A stretch of DNA of 64,000 nt from Spirosoma radiotolerans. GTDB taxonomy: Bacteria; Bacteroidota; Bacteroidia; Cytophagales; Spirosomataceae. The stretch is taken from assembly GCF_000974425.1 (NCBI RefSeq), contig NZ_CP010429.1:3410001-3474000 (forward strand), read 5' to 3'. This document shows positions 24,304 to 31,620 of the stretch, piece by piece. The notes under the pieces are model-generated. The model was not told the origin of the DNA. It saw only the letters and a program-made list of their open reading frames with translations, and made no database searches. The position numbers were made by a program, and so were the translations under genes. The stretch's first letter is position 1. Each line of letters starts with the position of its first letter.

Positions 24304-25020
24304 TCAGGCCGGATTGGCGGCTAGCTGGCAGATCGACGCAACCAACTGCTCTGTCATCAGTTTTGAGTCGGCATGCGCCATCTCCTCAACCGCTACGACA
24401 TAGACAACGATGGGGCAGTACAGACAAACAATGAGTACACAAACTACACCCGTTGGCAGCAGCACACAGGTACCACTATCTCGCTGAATATGAAACTGGT
24501 TCTTTTGCAATTCGGTAGCCATACGTTCTATAACCTGCTGATTCAGTTTACCTTCTGCCGATAGGTTAGCCGCCTGTTTCTGGAGGTTTGCCAATTGGCC
24601 GGCATTCAGCTTGTAGAGTCTTTCGGCCGCATCGGTCAGTACCTTATGACCGGTGCGCAAAGCCAGGTCCACCTTCATGTGGTTTCCACTTTCCAGGGCT
24701 GCCCGAAGCTTGTCGAAATAGGCCGGGTGGGTGGTACGAATGGTGGCGATGAGCTGGTCGCGGGTCTTGTTCACCATTGCCTTGTCTGCCGATTTAGCGA
24801 GTTTGTACGCGTAATTCAGGCTAAGGCTTTTTAACTCTGGCAGATGCTCGGCATAACTACCTTCCAGGAAGAATAAGCCACGAAACATGTCTTCTCCCGA
24901 ATACTGATGATTGACCGTGAGGGGTTTGGCCTGACTGGTCCAGGTAGCCACCAGCAGACAGACCAGCATGGGTAGTGCCGTATAGGCATTTAACAACGAT
25001 TTGCGGATAAACGTGATCAT
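24304..25020 (-). CDS. sdpC: SdpC-type toxin precursor 5
   Basis: This 238-residue precursor is the first toxin gene in transcription order. It has the signal IRKSLLNAYTALPMLVCLL, the landmark QYSGEDMFRGLFFLEGSYAE and a propeptide similar in length to copies 2 and 4 but only moderately similar in sequence. The mature part is cysteine-rich (GTCVLLPTGVVCVLIVCLYC), then hydrophobic, EEMAHADS, and LMTEQLVASICQLAANPA. Its signal and tail group it with copy 3. The 183 bases between copies 4 and 5 hold no recognised gene. Confidence 0.8.
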   Translation of the reverse strand: MITFIRKSLLNAYTALPMLVCLLVATWTSQAKPLTVNHQYSGEDMFRGLFFLEGSYAEHLPELKSLSLNYAYKLAKSADKAMVNKTRDQLIATIRTTHPAYFDKLRAALESGNHMKVDLALRTGHKVLTDAAERLYKLNAGQLANLQKQAANLSAEGKLNQQVIERMATELQKNQFHIQRDSGTCVLLPTGVVCVLIVCLYCPIVVYVVAVEEMAHADSKLMTEQLVASICQLAANPA

Positions 25021-25065
25021 ACATAAAGGAAGTTTAAAGGTTTAGAAATAAGCATTTGTGTAAAC

Positions 25066-27456
25066 TCACTGGTCTTCTTTAAGGTCACTCTGGCGTCGTT
25101 CCCGGCTTTTGGCCGACTCCTGACGCGGTCCTGTCTTACCAATCCGGTAGACCACCGTCAGCCGAACGCCCCGGTTATATTGATAAGCCACGCTGCGAAA
25201 AGCGAAGGTGGACGCTTCGTTGTAACTGACCCAAGGAACCCGTCGCTGCAAGGGATTGTCAACCCCCAGGGCAATACTGCCTCGTTGCTGAGGTAAACTT
25301 TTGCGTACGCTCAGTTGATAATAACTGAAGCTGGCATCGCGTCCCTGTAGGCGTATCCGTGCTGAATTATACCCGCCGTAGAGCTGGATTGCCCATGTTT
25401 TCGATACATCATAGGTCGACAGGGTACCGAGCGTGTAATTTGTTCCCTCGTTGGTCAGATTACCCAGCCCTGCCCCACCCCGTAGAGCTGCGTAGTACAG
25501 GTTAGCCGTCGCTATCGTTTGCCAGTGCGGCCCGGTCTTTACAGAGGTATACAAATTGATACCTATGTCTGTCTGATTGGCCAAATTTACGTATTGAGTA
25601 ACCAGCGCATTGCCGACAAGCGAATTGTAGGGACTAATGGGTTGGTTTACGTGCCGGACAAACGCACTCATAATGATCGAGTTCGCTTTCACATAAGTGC
25701 TAAAGCTCAGCTCAGCCGTATGAATCTGCTCCGGTAGTAAGAGCGGGTTTCCAGTATAGCGACTGATCGGGTCGGTGGTGGCTACGGCGGAGTTCAGCAA
25801 CTGAGCCGGGGGCCGCTGAATACGAAGTCCGTAGGCTATTTTCACGCTCCGGGCATTCTTCAGCCTTTTCTGAATCAGCACATTCGGGAACAGGTTTGTG
25901 TAGTGCTGGCTCCGTTGATCCACCTGTTGCTGGATGTCGTTCGTAGTCGATTCCAGGCGAACCCCCGTTCGCAGGCTCCACTTCTTTTTCAGATCCCATT
26001 GACTGGATACATACGCAGCAGCCAGTTGCTGCCGATAGTGCAGCGTTGTCAGTCGATGGTCAGCCAGCGAATCACTCAGGCTATTGCTGATGTCTCGTGT
26101 CGTGAAACGAAGGCCCGTTTCCAGCAGCCAGTTCCGGCGAATTGGATGCTGGTAATCAGCCTGAAACACGTGCTCGTTGTTCTGCGACCGAATATCGGTC
26201 TGCGTGGGTGGAGCAGGCATCGCTACCGTTTGATTGCGGGTGATCCCTCCAGTCCAGCTTATCGTTAGCTCCTGCTGAGCCTTACCAAACGTATGACTAT
26301 ACTCGGCGTTCCAGTCGTTGGTTTTCGAGTCGATCAGCGAGTGATAATGGCCGGCGGGTAGCGTTGGTTCGTCGGTACCGGTGCTAAACTGAGCGTCGCG
26401 GTCGGTCCAGACCTGCCGAACCCGGTGGTTCAGCCCGACCAGCAGGCGCGTTTTATCCGATAGGCGATACTCTACCCCAGCATTGGCATTCATCACTCCT
26501 ATTCCAATGGTGCCGCTGGCTTGCTGACTGATGACCCGCTGCCGGTCGCCCCCCCGAATTCGATACACGTCGGCATCGGCCGCAAAGGGGTTGTAGAACC
26601 AGTTGCCAGTAAGCCCCGAACTGATGCTTAGCTTCTTATAGTTCATAGACAGGCTGCTGGCGGCATTACTACCCGTACTACCGATGCCCCCATTTAGGGT
26701 TGCGTTGAGGCCTTGTGTCAGGTTTCGTTTCGTAACAATGTTGATGAGCGTTGACCCTTCGGCTTCGTATTTGGCCGATGGAGACGTGATCACTTCAATC
26801 GTTTTGATGGATTCGGCTGGTATCTGCCGCAGCAGTTCAGCCGGATTGTTCGATAACACTGAGCTTCGACCATTTACGAGCAACTTCACGCTAGTAGCCC
26901 CCCGAACCGACACCCCGCCGTCGGGCAATACCGTCACCAACGGTACCTTCCGCAGGAGGTCAGTGGCTAACCCGCCCTGAGCCGTCAGGTCACGATCAGC
27001 ATGGTATACCAATCGGTCGAGTTGCTCTTCTACAATGGGCTTATTGCCCCGCACCGACACTTCCTGAATTGCCGTTACTATAGCGCGCATCGCAATGGTC
27101 AGCACCGTTCGCCGGTTGGCATCAGGTGGTGGAACGGCCAGGCTTTTGGAAGCAAATCCAACGCTCGACACATCCAGGCGGCAGGCTATACCGGGCATCA
27201 CTTCAACCACGAACTGTCCGTTTGCATCGGCCGTCAGGCCAACCACTTCGCGCTTCGTCGTAACCTCAACCAGCCGTAGGGAGGCAAAAGGTACGGGCTG
27301 TTTTGAGGCCGAGTCAGCAACCGTGCCCCGGATTAGCCACTTACCCTCCTGCCGAACGACAGCAAACGTATCGGATGGGCTATGCATTCGGGCGGCTGGG
27401 TAGCCAACACCGGGCAGGGTGCCGATCAATAACCAAATAACCAAATACGCGTTCAT
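25066..27456 (-). CDS. Outer-membrane beta-barrel protein with carboxypeptidase-like regulatory and plug domains
   Basis: This 796-residue protein has a signal peptide (MNAYLVIWLLIGTLPGVGYPAA) and a CarboxypepD_reg-like domain (IRGTVADSASKQPVPFASLR). A TonB-plug-like domain follows (GGLATDLLRKVPLVTVLPDG, VRGATSVKLLVNGR), then a long barrel of the Outer_membrane_beta-barrel_family type. I chose the ATG at 27456 because the upstream residues of the longer frame are not signal-like and would overlap the previous gene. It could import a ligand or release the peptide made by the adjacent cluster. Such barrels are frequent neighbours of Bacteroidota lanthipeptide genes. Confidence 0.85.
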   Translation of the reverse strand: MNAYLVIWLLIGTLPGVGYPAARMHSPSDTFAVVRQEGKWLIRGTVADSASKQPVPFASLRLVEVTTKREVVGLTADANGQFVVEVMPGIACRLDVSSVGFASKSLAVPPPDANRRTVLTIAMRAIVTAIQEVSVRGNKPIVEEQLDRLVYHADRDLTAQGGLATDLLRKVPLVTVLPDGGVSVRGATSVKLLVNGRSSVLSNNPAELLRQIPAESIKTIEVITSPSAKYEAEGSTLINIVTKRNLTQGLNATLNGGIGSTGSNAASSLSMNYKKLSISSGLTGNWFYNPFAADADVYRIRGGDRQRVISQQASGTIGIGVMNANAGVEYRLSDKTRLLVGLNHRVRQVWTDRDAQFSTGTDEPTLPAGHYHSLIDSKTNDWNAEYSHTFGKAQQELTISWTGGITRNQTVAMPAPPTQTDIRSQNNEHVFQADYQHPIRRNWLLETGLRFTTRDISNSLSDSLADHRLTTLHYRQQLAAAYVSSQWDLKKKWSLRTGVRLESTTNDIQQQVDQRSQHYTNLFPNVLIQKRLKNARSVKIAYGLRIQRPPAQLLNSAVATTDPISRYTGNPLLLPEQIHTAELSFSTYVKANSIIMSAFVRHVNQPISPYNSLVGNALVTQYVNLANQTDIGINLYTSVKTGPHWQTIATANLYYAALRGGAGLGNLTNEGTNYTLGTLSTYDVSKTWAIQLYGGYNSARIRLQGRDASFSYYQLSVRKSLPQQRGSIALGVDNPLQRRVPWVSYNEASTFAFRSVAYQYNRGVRLTVVYRIGKTGPRQESAKSRERRQSDLKEDQ

Positions 27457-27505
27457 GGAGGCTGCGGGTAAGGGTGAACAATGACTCCAAAAGGAAACTA
27501 AGCGA

Positions 27506-28252
27506 CTACTTGCCCGTTGGCATTCGGAACAGCGCTTCATCGGCAGGCTTGTTCACCTCAAAGCTGCGGTCGATTAAACTCGCTTTGTTGCCACCGCTGA
27601 TGACCTCGACAACGAACGGAAACCAGTAGCCATCGACGCTTCGATAATCGGCATAATAGATTTCCGAACTCTTGGTAATCAGCTTCACCAGCATGTAGTT
27701 TTTCTGGGAGACATAAGCCGTATAGTGTCCGCCCGACGACGTCGCTACGGTCAATTTATGACAGAGATCCCCTTCCATTTTTTCATCGCCATCGTAGGTG
27801 ACCGTATGCCCTTTTGCCTGCGCGCTCACGAGTGGCCCAAACAGATCGGCCTGTGCAGAAGCTGATTTTGCCTGCCTGGCCGATAACGCAACGGCTTGTC
27901 CATTGCCGTAAAGGGCCGGGTTTACTTGCCAGCCACTATCGGCACGAGCGACTACGATAATCTGCGTACCCAATGCATTCATCTCGCTCCGAACGCCCTT
28001 ACCGGGCAGGATGTACAACGTTTGCGGTATTTCCTGATTCTGAGCCGAGGTCGTTTGCCGGACAATCACCGTTTTGAGGGCGCTAAGTTTTTCGATTCCG
28101 CCAAGTGCCTGTAGGTGCTTATCGAGTACAGCCTGGGCCGTCAGTACAGGGGTTCGCAGGGCGGCAAACTGTACGGGCACGTTCTGAGCCTGAGCCGTAG
28201 GGCCGATGGAGGGAGCAGCCAGCAGCAGGGCCGCAATGAGTACATTTTTCAT
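27506..28252 (-). CDS. Periplasmic LolA-like (outer-membrane lipoprotein-sorting-like) protein
   Basis: This 248-residue protein has a clear signal peptide (MKNVLIAALLLAAPSIGPTAQAQ). The start of the mature part, AQAVLDKHLQALGGIEKLSA, is characteristic of a group of LolA-fold proteins in Bacteroidota, and the rest is beta-rich (KLTVATSSGGHYTAYVSQ, VDGYWFPFVVEVISGG). It probably binds a lipid or hydrophobic peptide in the periplasm. It lies between lanC and the barrel gene on one strand, 49-66 bases from each, so it may ferry the cluster's peptide to the barrel. That is inference. Confidence 0.7.
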   Translation of the reverse strand: MKNVLIAALLLAAPSIGPTAQAQNVPVQFAALRTPVLTAQAVLDKHLQALGGIEKLSALKTVIVRQTTSAQNQEIPQTLYILPGKGVRSEMNALGTQIIVVARADSGWQVNPALYGNGQAVALSARQAKSASAQADLFGPLVSAQAKGHTVTYDGDEKMEGDLCHKLTVATSSGGHYTAYVSQKNYMLVKLITKSSEIYYADYRSVDGYWFPFVVEVISGGNKASLIDRSFEVNKPADEALFRMPTGK

Positions 28253-28318
28253 GGTTTCAGTCGATTATAAATAGTTCGTTTTTAGGGAGTTCAGATAGAT
28301 TAATAGCAACTTTATTGG

Positions 28319-29401
28319 TCATAAAAACAGCAGGTCAAGGCTCAAATCGTGGCCTAACCACTGGCGAATGGCACCGCTGATGCCCAGTGTACCGGTTAGC
28401 AGTGACCAGTCGGTCGGTTGATAGCCAGCCTGTACATCGGCCAGAAGCTGGCCAAGCCAGTATTCGCCTTCGTGCTGAAAATCAGCTTCTCCGGTGATCA
28501 GATGCAGCCGTCGAAACAGTAAGCTTAGTCCGGCTTTCCCATCAATCAGCCCCGGTGGGTCAAGTCTGACGCGGTTCATGGCGCGTCGCTGCAGCACAAA
28601 TCCCGACAGCCGGTCGGCCCAGCGTGCCACGTTTGGCTGTTCAAGGAGTTGATGCGCCCGGTAAAGCAGTAACAACTGCCCTACATCGCCGACCTCCCAC
28701 GTCAGCCGCTCCGTTATATTCCACTCATCCCCGCATACCGACGTCGGAAACAAAAACCAGGTATCGGTTTGCGAATCAACAGGAATCTGGTGTTCCAACA
28801 GGTACCGCAGATAGTGGTCTATGATGGCCCCAAGTTCACTAACGCCATGCGCTATACGCTTCTCTGATGCTGTCCTTTCGGCCCCTTCGATCAGCGTGAG
28901 CATCAATCCTGTCTGGCCATTCCCCATCGATAAATCCACCATCGAACTGGCGTAGTTCATTGGGGTATGAGACGCCAGCCGAACAAGCTCATCACTATAC
29001 TGACGGGGTTTTTCCGAATACATGCTGGCTAGTAGCAGGTAGTGCAGGGATGCCGCGCCACCCGATAAAATACCAACCTGTCCCTGGCTTAGTCGGCTCG
29101 TCGCCTGTTCGTAAGCGAGTTTATCCATGTGTTCCAACAGAACCGTCTGTCGCTTAGTGGGTTGTTGTCGATATGCCTGTAAACACCCGATCAGAACAGG
29201 CAGGCTAACGGCACTTTGTGCATTGTCGGCAAGTATTCCTTCCAGCAGTGTCCAATTGGCAGAGCCGTTCCAGACCGAATACAGCCACTGGTCGGCACGG
29301 GTCATACGCTGTTCTTCAAAAGCCTTGTGGACAAACCGGTTCACCTGCCGTTCTATCGTCTGGAGAGTGGCTGCATTGGCCGGTAAAATCAGAGCGTTCA
29401 T
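28319..29401 (-). CDS. LanC-like protein lacking the catalytic zinc site
   Basis: This 360-residue alpha/alpha-barrel protein of the lanthionine-cyclase type has recognisable GxxG helices (LSQGQVGILSGGAASLHYLL). The cyclase residues are replaced. The usual LAHG position reads MGNGQTGLM, SWCYGxPG reads TWEVGDVGQ, and LCHGxAG reads GLIDGKAG, so none of the His, Cys, Cys-His set remains. It may bind or chaperone the LanB-modified peptide without cyclising it. It lies between the precursor and the LolA-like gene, opposite the HK-RR-LanB run. Confidence 0.82.
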   Translation of the reverse strand: MNALILPANAATLQTIERQVNRFVHKAFEEQRMTRADQWLYSVWNGSANWTLLEGILADNAQSAVSLPVLIGCLQAYRQQPTKRQTVLLEHMDKLAYEQATSRLSQGQVGILSGGAASLHYLLLASMYSEKPRQYSDELVRLASHTPMNYASSMVDLSMGNGQTGLMLTLIEGAERTASEKRIAHGVSELGAIIDHYLRYLLEHQIPVDSQTDTWFLFPTSVCGDEWNITERLTWEVGDVGQLLLLYRAHQLLEQPNVARWADRLSGFVLQRRAMNRVRLDPPGLIDGKAGLSLLFRRLHLITGEADFQHEGEYWLGQLLADVQAGYQPTDWSLLTGTLGISGAIRQWLGHDLSLDLLFL

Positions 29402-29527
29402 GCTTTTTCGTGTGCGTTGAGCAAGCCGTGAAACAAAGTAAATTGGGTGGGTCGATCCAGGCCAGTTTATTGTACCAATCGCCCGTTGCGTTATACGAAG
29501 AGGTTGTTGCCCGATAAAAGGACGGGT

Positions 29528-29653
29528 TCAAAACAGGGTCGTCGGTAAGGTTGTTATGCCTCGACCTTTTCCTGAGCCAGGGTTAGCAGATAGGTTTGCC
29601 ACTTTCTTTACGGTGAGATTGAGTTGAACGGTAGTTGCAGTAGAGGTTTTCAT
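29528..29653 (-). CDS. Short lanthipeptide-type precursor without cysteine
   Basis: This 41-residue frame starts at ATG 29653 and ends at TGA 29528. The leader part VQLNLTVKKVANL resembles the LxLxKxxIxxL leader motif of Bacteroidota class I lanthipeptides. It is followed by SANPGSGKGRG and a threonine-rich end, GITTLPTTLF. There is no cysteine anywhere, so no lanthionine can form, but four threonines in the last ten residues could be dehydrated by LanB. It lies directly upstream of the LanC-like gene and opposite the kinase promoter region. It was found by reading the gap, and its small size is the main doubt. Confidence 0.65.
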   Translation of the reverse strand: MKTSTATTVQLNLTVKKVANLSANPGSGKGRGITTLPTTLF

Positions 29654-29779
29654 GGCTTATTTTGGTTGAGGTTTGGATTTGTTTGCGTTGATGTTCGAAA
29701 GTTGCACCATCCATCCCGCTTGCCCTAAAATATTATACGAAGCCAGTCTTTCTCCATACAAAACCCTACTTAGCTGCTT

Positions 29780-30853
29780 ATGCATCGCCTGATAACGTGG
29801 CTGAAAGCCAACCGAAAGACTCTCCTCATTCATACATCGGTCTGGGCCATCTACCTGCTGATCAACAATCTTTTGTTGTTTTCGTGGAGTCTCCAGCGTG
29901 CTTTTATCGTGCAAATGCCCTTTACGTATGGGTTGGTTGCCATTTTATTCTACACGAATATTTACGCCATTATCGACCCCTGCATTCAGCGAAAGCAATA
30001 CGTTCGTTTAGTGCTTTACACACTCCTGCTGATTGGCGGATATGTGGCCATACGGTTTTGGCTGTTTTATACGCTGATGCCTGCCTTGGGGATCAAAACA
30101 ATCTACACAAAATCATTCATCGTTTATGACCGCTTCATTCCCGATTCGCTGTGGCTGGCCATGCAATACATCATGTTTAGTTACGGCTACTGGTTCGCGA
30201 TGTATTCGATTGGGCTGGAGCGCGAGAAGCGGTTCAATGAAAAGCGAATTGCTGCCCTTCAGGCCGAAAAAGCGCAATCGGAACTGGCTTTTCTGCAGGC
30301 GCAGCTTAACCCGCATTTCCTCTACAATACGCTCAATTTTTTCTTTGCCGATGCGCTCATGGTGTCGCCCCGGCTGGCCGACTCCATCATGGCCCTGTCG
30401 CAGATGATGCGAAGTGTATCGGAAGTGGGCTACCAGTCGATGGTGAGCGTTGGGCAGGAGTTGAATTACATTCGGTGTTATCTCAAAATCCAGCAGTACC
30501 GCTTCGGCGATCAGTTGCACGTGCAGTTACACATAACGGGCGACGAATATGAGCAACAATTGACGATTCCACCCCTGATTCTGATTTCGCTGGTCGAAAA
30601 TATGTTTAAATACGGCGACATGTTCGACCCAACGTCGCCCGCTGTTATCAGCATTGAGTTAACCGAAGACAGTATCCGATTTACTTCATCGAATCGCAAA
30701 AAGGATGTTCCTAATTATACTCAGGGAGGACTTGGACTTACTAATATCGACAAACAGTTAAATTTAATATTCGGAACTAAGTACAGCTTTGAAAAGAACG
30801 AAATAAATAATATATTTTCTGCAGCTTTATTCATCGACATGGCAAATCTATAA
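29780..30853 (+). CDS. LytS-type sensor histidine kinase
   Basis: This 357-residue kinase has about four N-terminal transmembrane helices (residues 15-145) without a large sensor domain. It then has the His_kinase box LAFLQAQLNPHFLYNTLNFF (phospho-accepting His near residue 183) and the ATP site LVENMFKYGD and GGLGLTNIDKQL. It should phosphorylate the LytTR regulator encoded 24 bases downstream. Its position between precursor and LanB suggests control of the peptide cluster, perhaps by quorum or cell-envelope signals. Confidence 0.9.
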   Translation: MHRLITWLKANRKTLLIHTSVWAIYLLINNLLLFSWSLQRAFIVQMPFTYGLVAILFYTNIYAIIDPCIQRKQYVRLVLYTLLLIGGYVAIRFWLFYTLMPALGIKTIYTKSFIVYDRFIPDSLWLAMQYIMFSYGYWFAMYSIGLEREKRFNEKRIAALQAEKAQSELAFLQAQLNPHFLYNTLNFFFADALMVSPRLADSIMALSQMMRSVSEVGYQSMVSVGQELNYIRCYLKIQQYRFGDQLHVQLHITGDEYEQQLTIPPLILISLVENMFKYGDMFDPTSPAVISIELTEDSIRFTSSNRKKDVPNYTQGGLGLTNIDKQLNLIFGTKYSFEKNEINNIFSAALFIDMANL

Positions 30854-30877
30854 ATTCTACCTAACCAGTTGTTCATT

Positions 30878-31609
30878 ATGATAAACTGTTTTGTCCTGGA
30901 TGACGAGCAGGCGGCCATTAACGTACTGACAAAATATATATCGGACACCCCCTATCTTCACCTGACAGGCAGCACCACCTCGGCTCCAAAGGCCATTGAA
31001 TTACTCAAACAAACCCCTGTCGATTTACTGTTTCTCGATATTCAGATGCCACTGCTCACGGGTCTGCAATTCGTCGATCTGTACAGGGGCACTATGCAGA
31101 TCATTTTCACAACGGCCTACAGCGAGTTTGCCCTGAACGGATTTGACCGGAATGCGCTGGATTACCTGCTGAAACCGATCCCGTTCGACCGGTTTCTGAA
31201 GGCCACCGAAAAAGCCCTCAACCATTTCAATCGGCAGCAAATTACGCCCCCCCTGAACACCCCCGTCGCGGACGATTTTATTCTGGTTAAAACCGAACAT
31301 AAGGGCAAATTACGCAAAGTCAACTTCGACGAAATTGTTTACATTGAAGGGCTCAAAAATTACGTATCCATTTTTACCAGCAAGCAGGAGCAAATCGTAA
31401 CCTATAGCGGTATCGGTGAACTGGAAGAGCGGCTGCCCGCCCGGCAGTTTGCCCGGGTACACCGCTCTTACATCGTAGCAATCCGCATGATCAATGCCAT
31501 CGACGGCAACGAACTGTTCATGAAAGATGCCCCCCGCATTCCAACATCAGGGCGCTATAAAGACGACCTGCTCACCTTGCTGCAGAAATCGATTCTTCAG
31601 AATAAGTAA
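30878..31609 (+). CDS. LytTR-type response regulator
   Basis: This 243-residue regulator has a receiver domain (INCFVLDDEQAAINVL, phospho-Asp in LLFLDIQMPLLTG near residue 54, Lys in DYLLKPIPFDRFL) and a C-terminal LytTR DNA-binding domain (VNFDEIVYIEGLKNYVSIFT, FARVHRSYIVA). The ATG at 30878 is preferred over a TTG at 30869. It pairs with the kinase just upstream and is followed 11 bases later by lanB, so the three are one operon. Confidence 0.92.
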   Translation: MINCFVLDDEQAAINVLTKYISDTPYLHLTGSTTSAPKAIELLKQTPVDLLFLDIQMPLLTGLQFVDLYRGTMQIIFTTAYSEFALNGFDRNALDYLLKPIPFDRFLKATEKALNHFNRQQITPPLNTPVADDFILVKTEHKGKLRKVNFDEIVYIEGLKNYVSIFTSKQEQIVTYSGIGELEERLPARQFARVHRSYIVAIRMINAIDGNELFMKDAPRIPTSGRYKDDLLTLLQKSILQNK

Positions 31610-31620
31610 CTCCCTGTCGT

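Noticed and set aside
29402..29527. Stop-codon read-through fusing the precursor to the LanC-like protein
   Set aside because: The 126 bases between them are in the same frame without another stop, but this has a one-in-three chance and the intervening residues show no domain or conserved pattern.
29316..29531. A second precursor peptide ending in a CFTACS-like segment
   Set aside because: It has only a TTG start overlapping the first precursor's stop, no leader motif, and runs into the LanC coding region in another frame.
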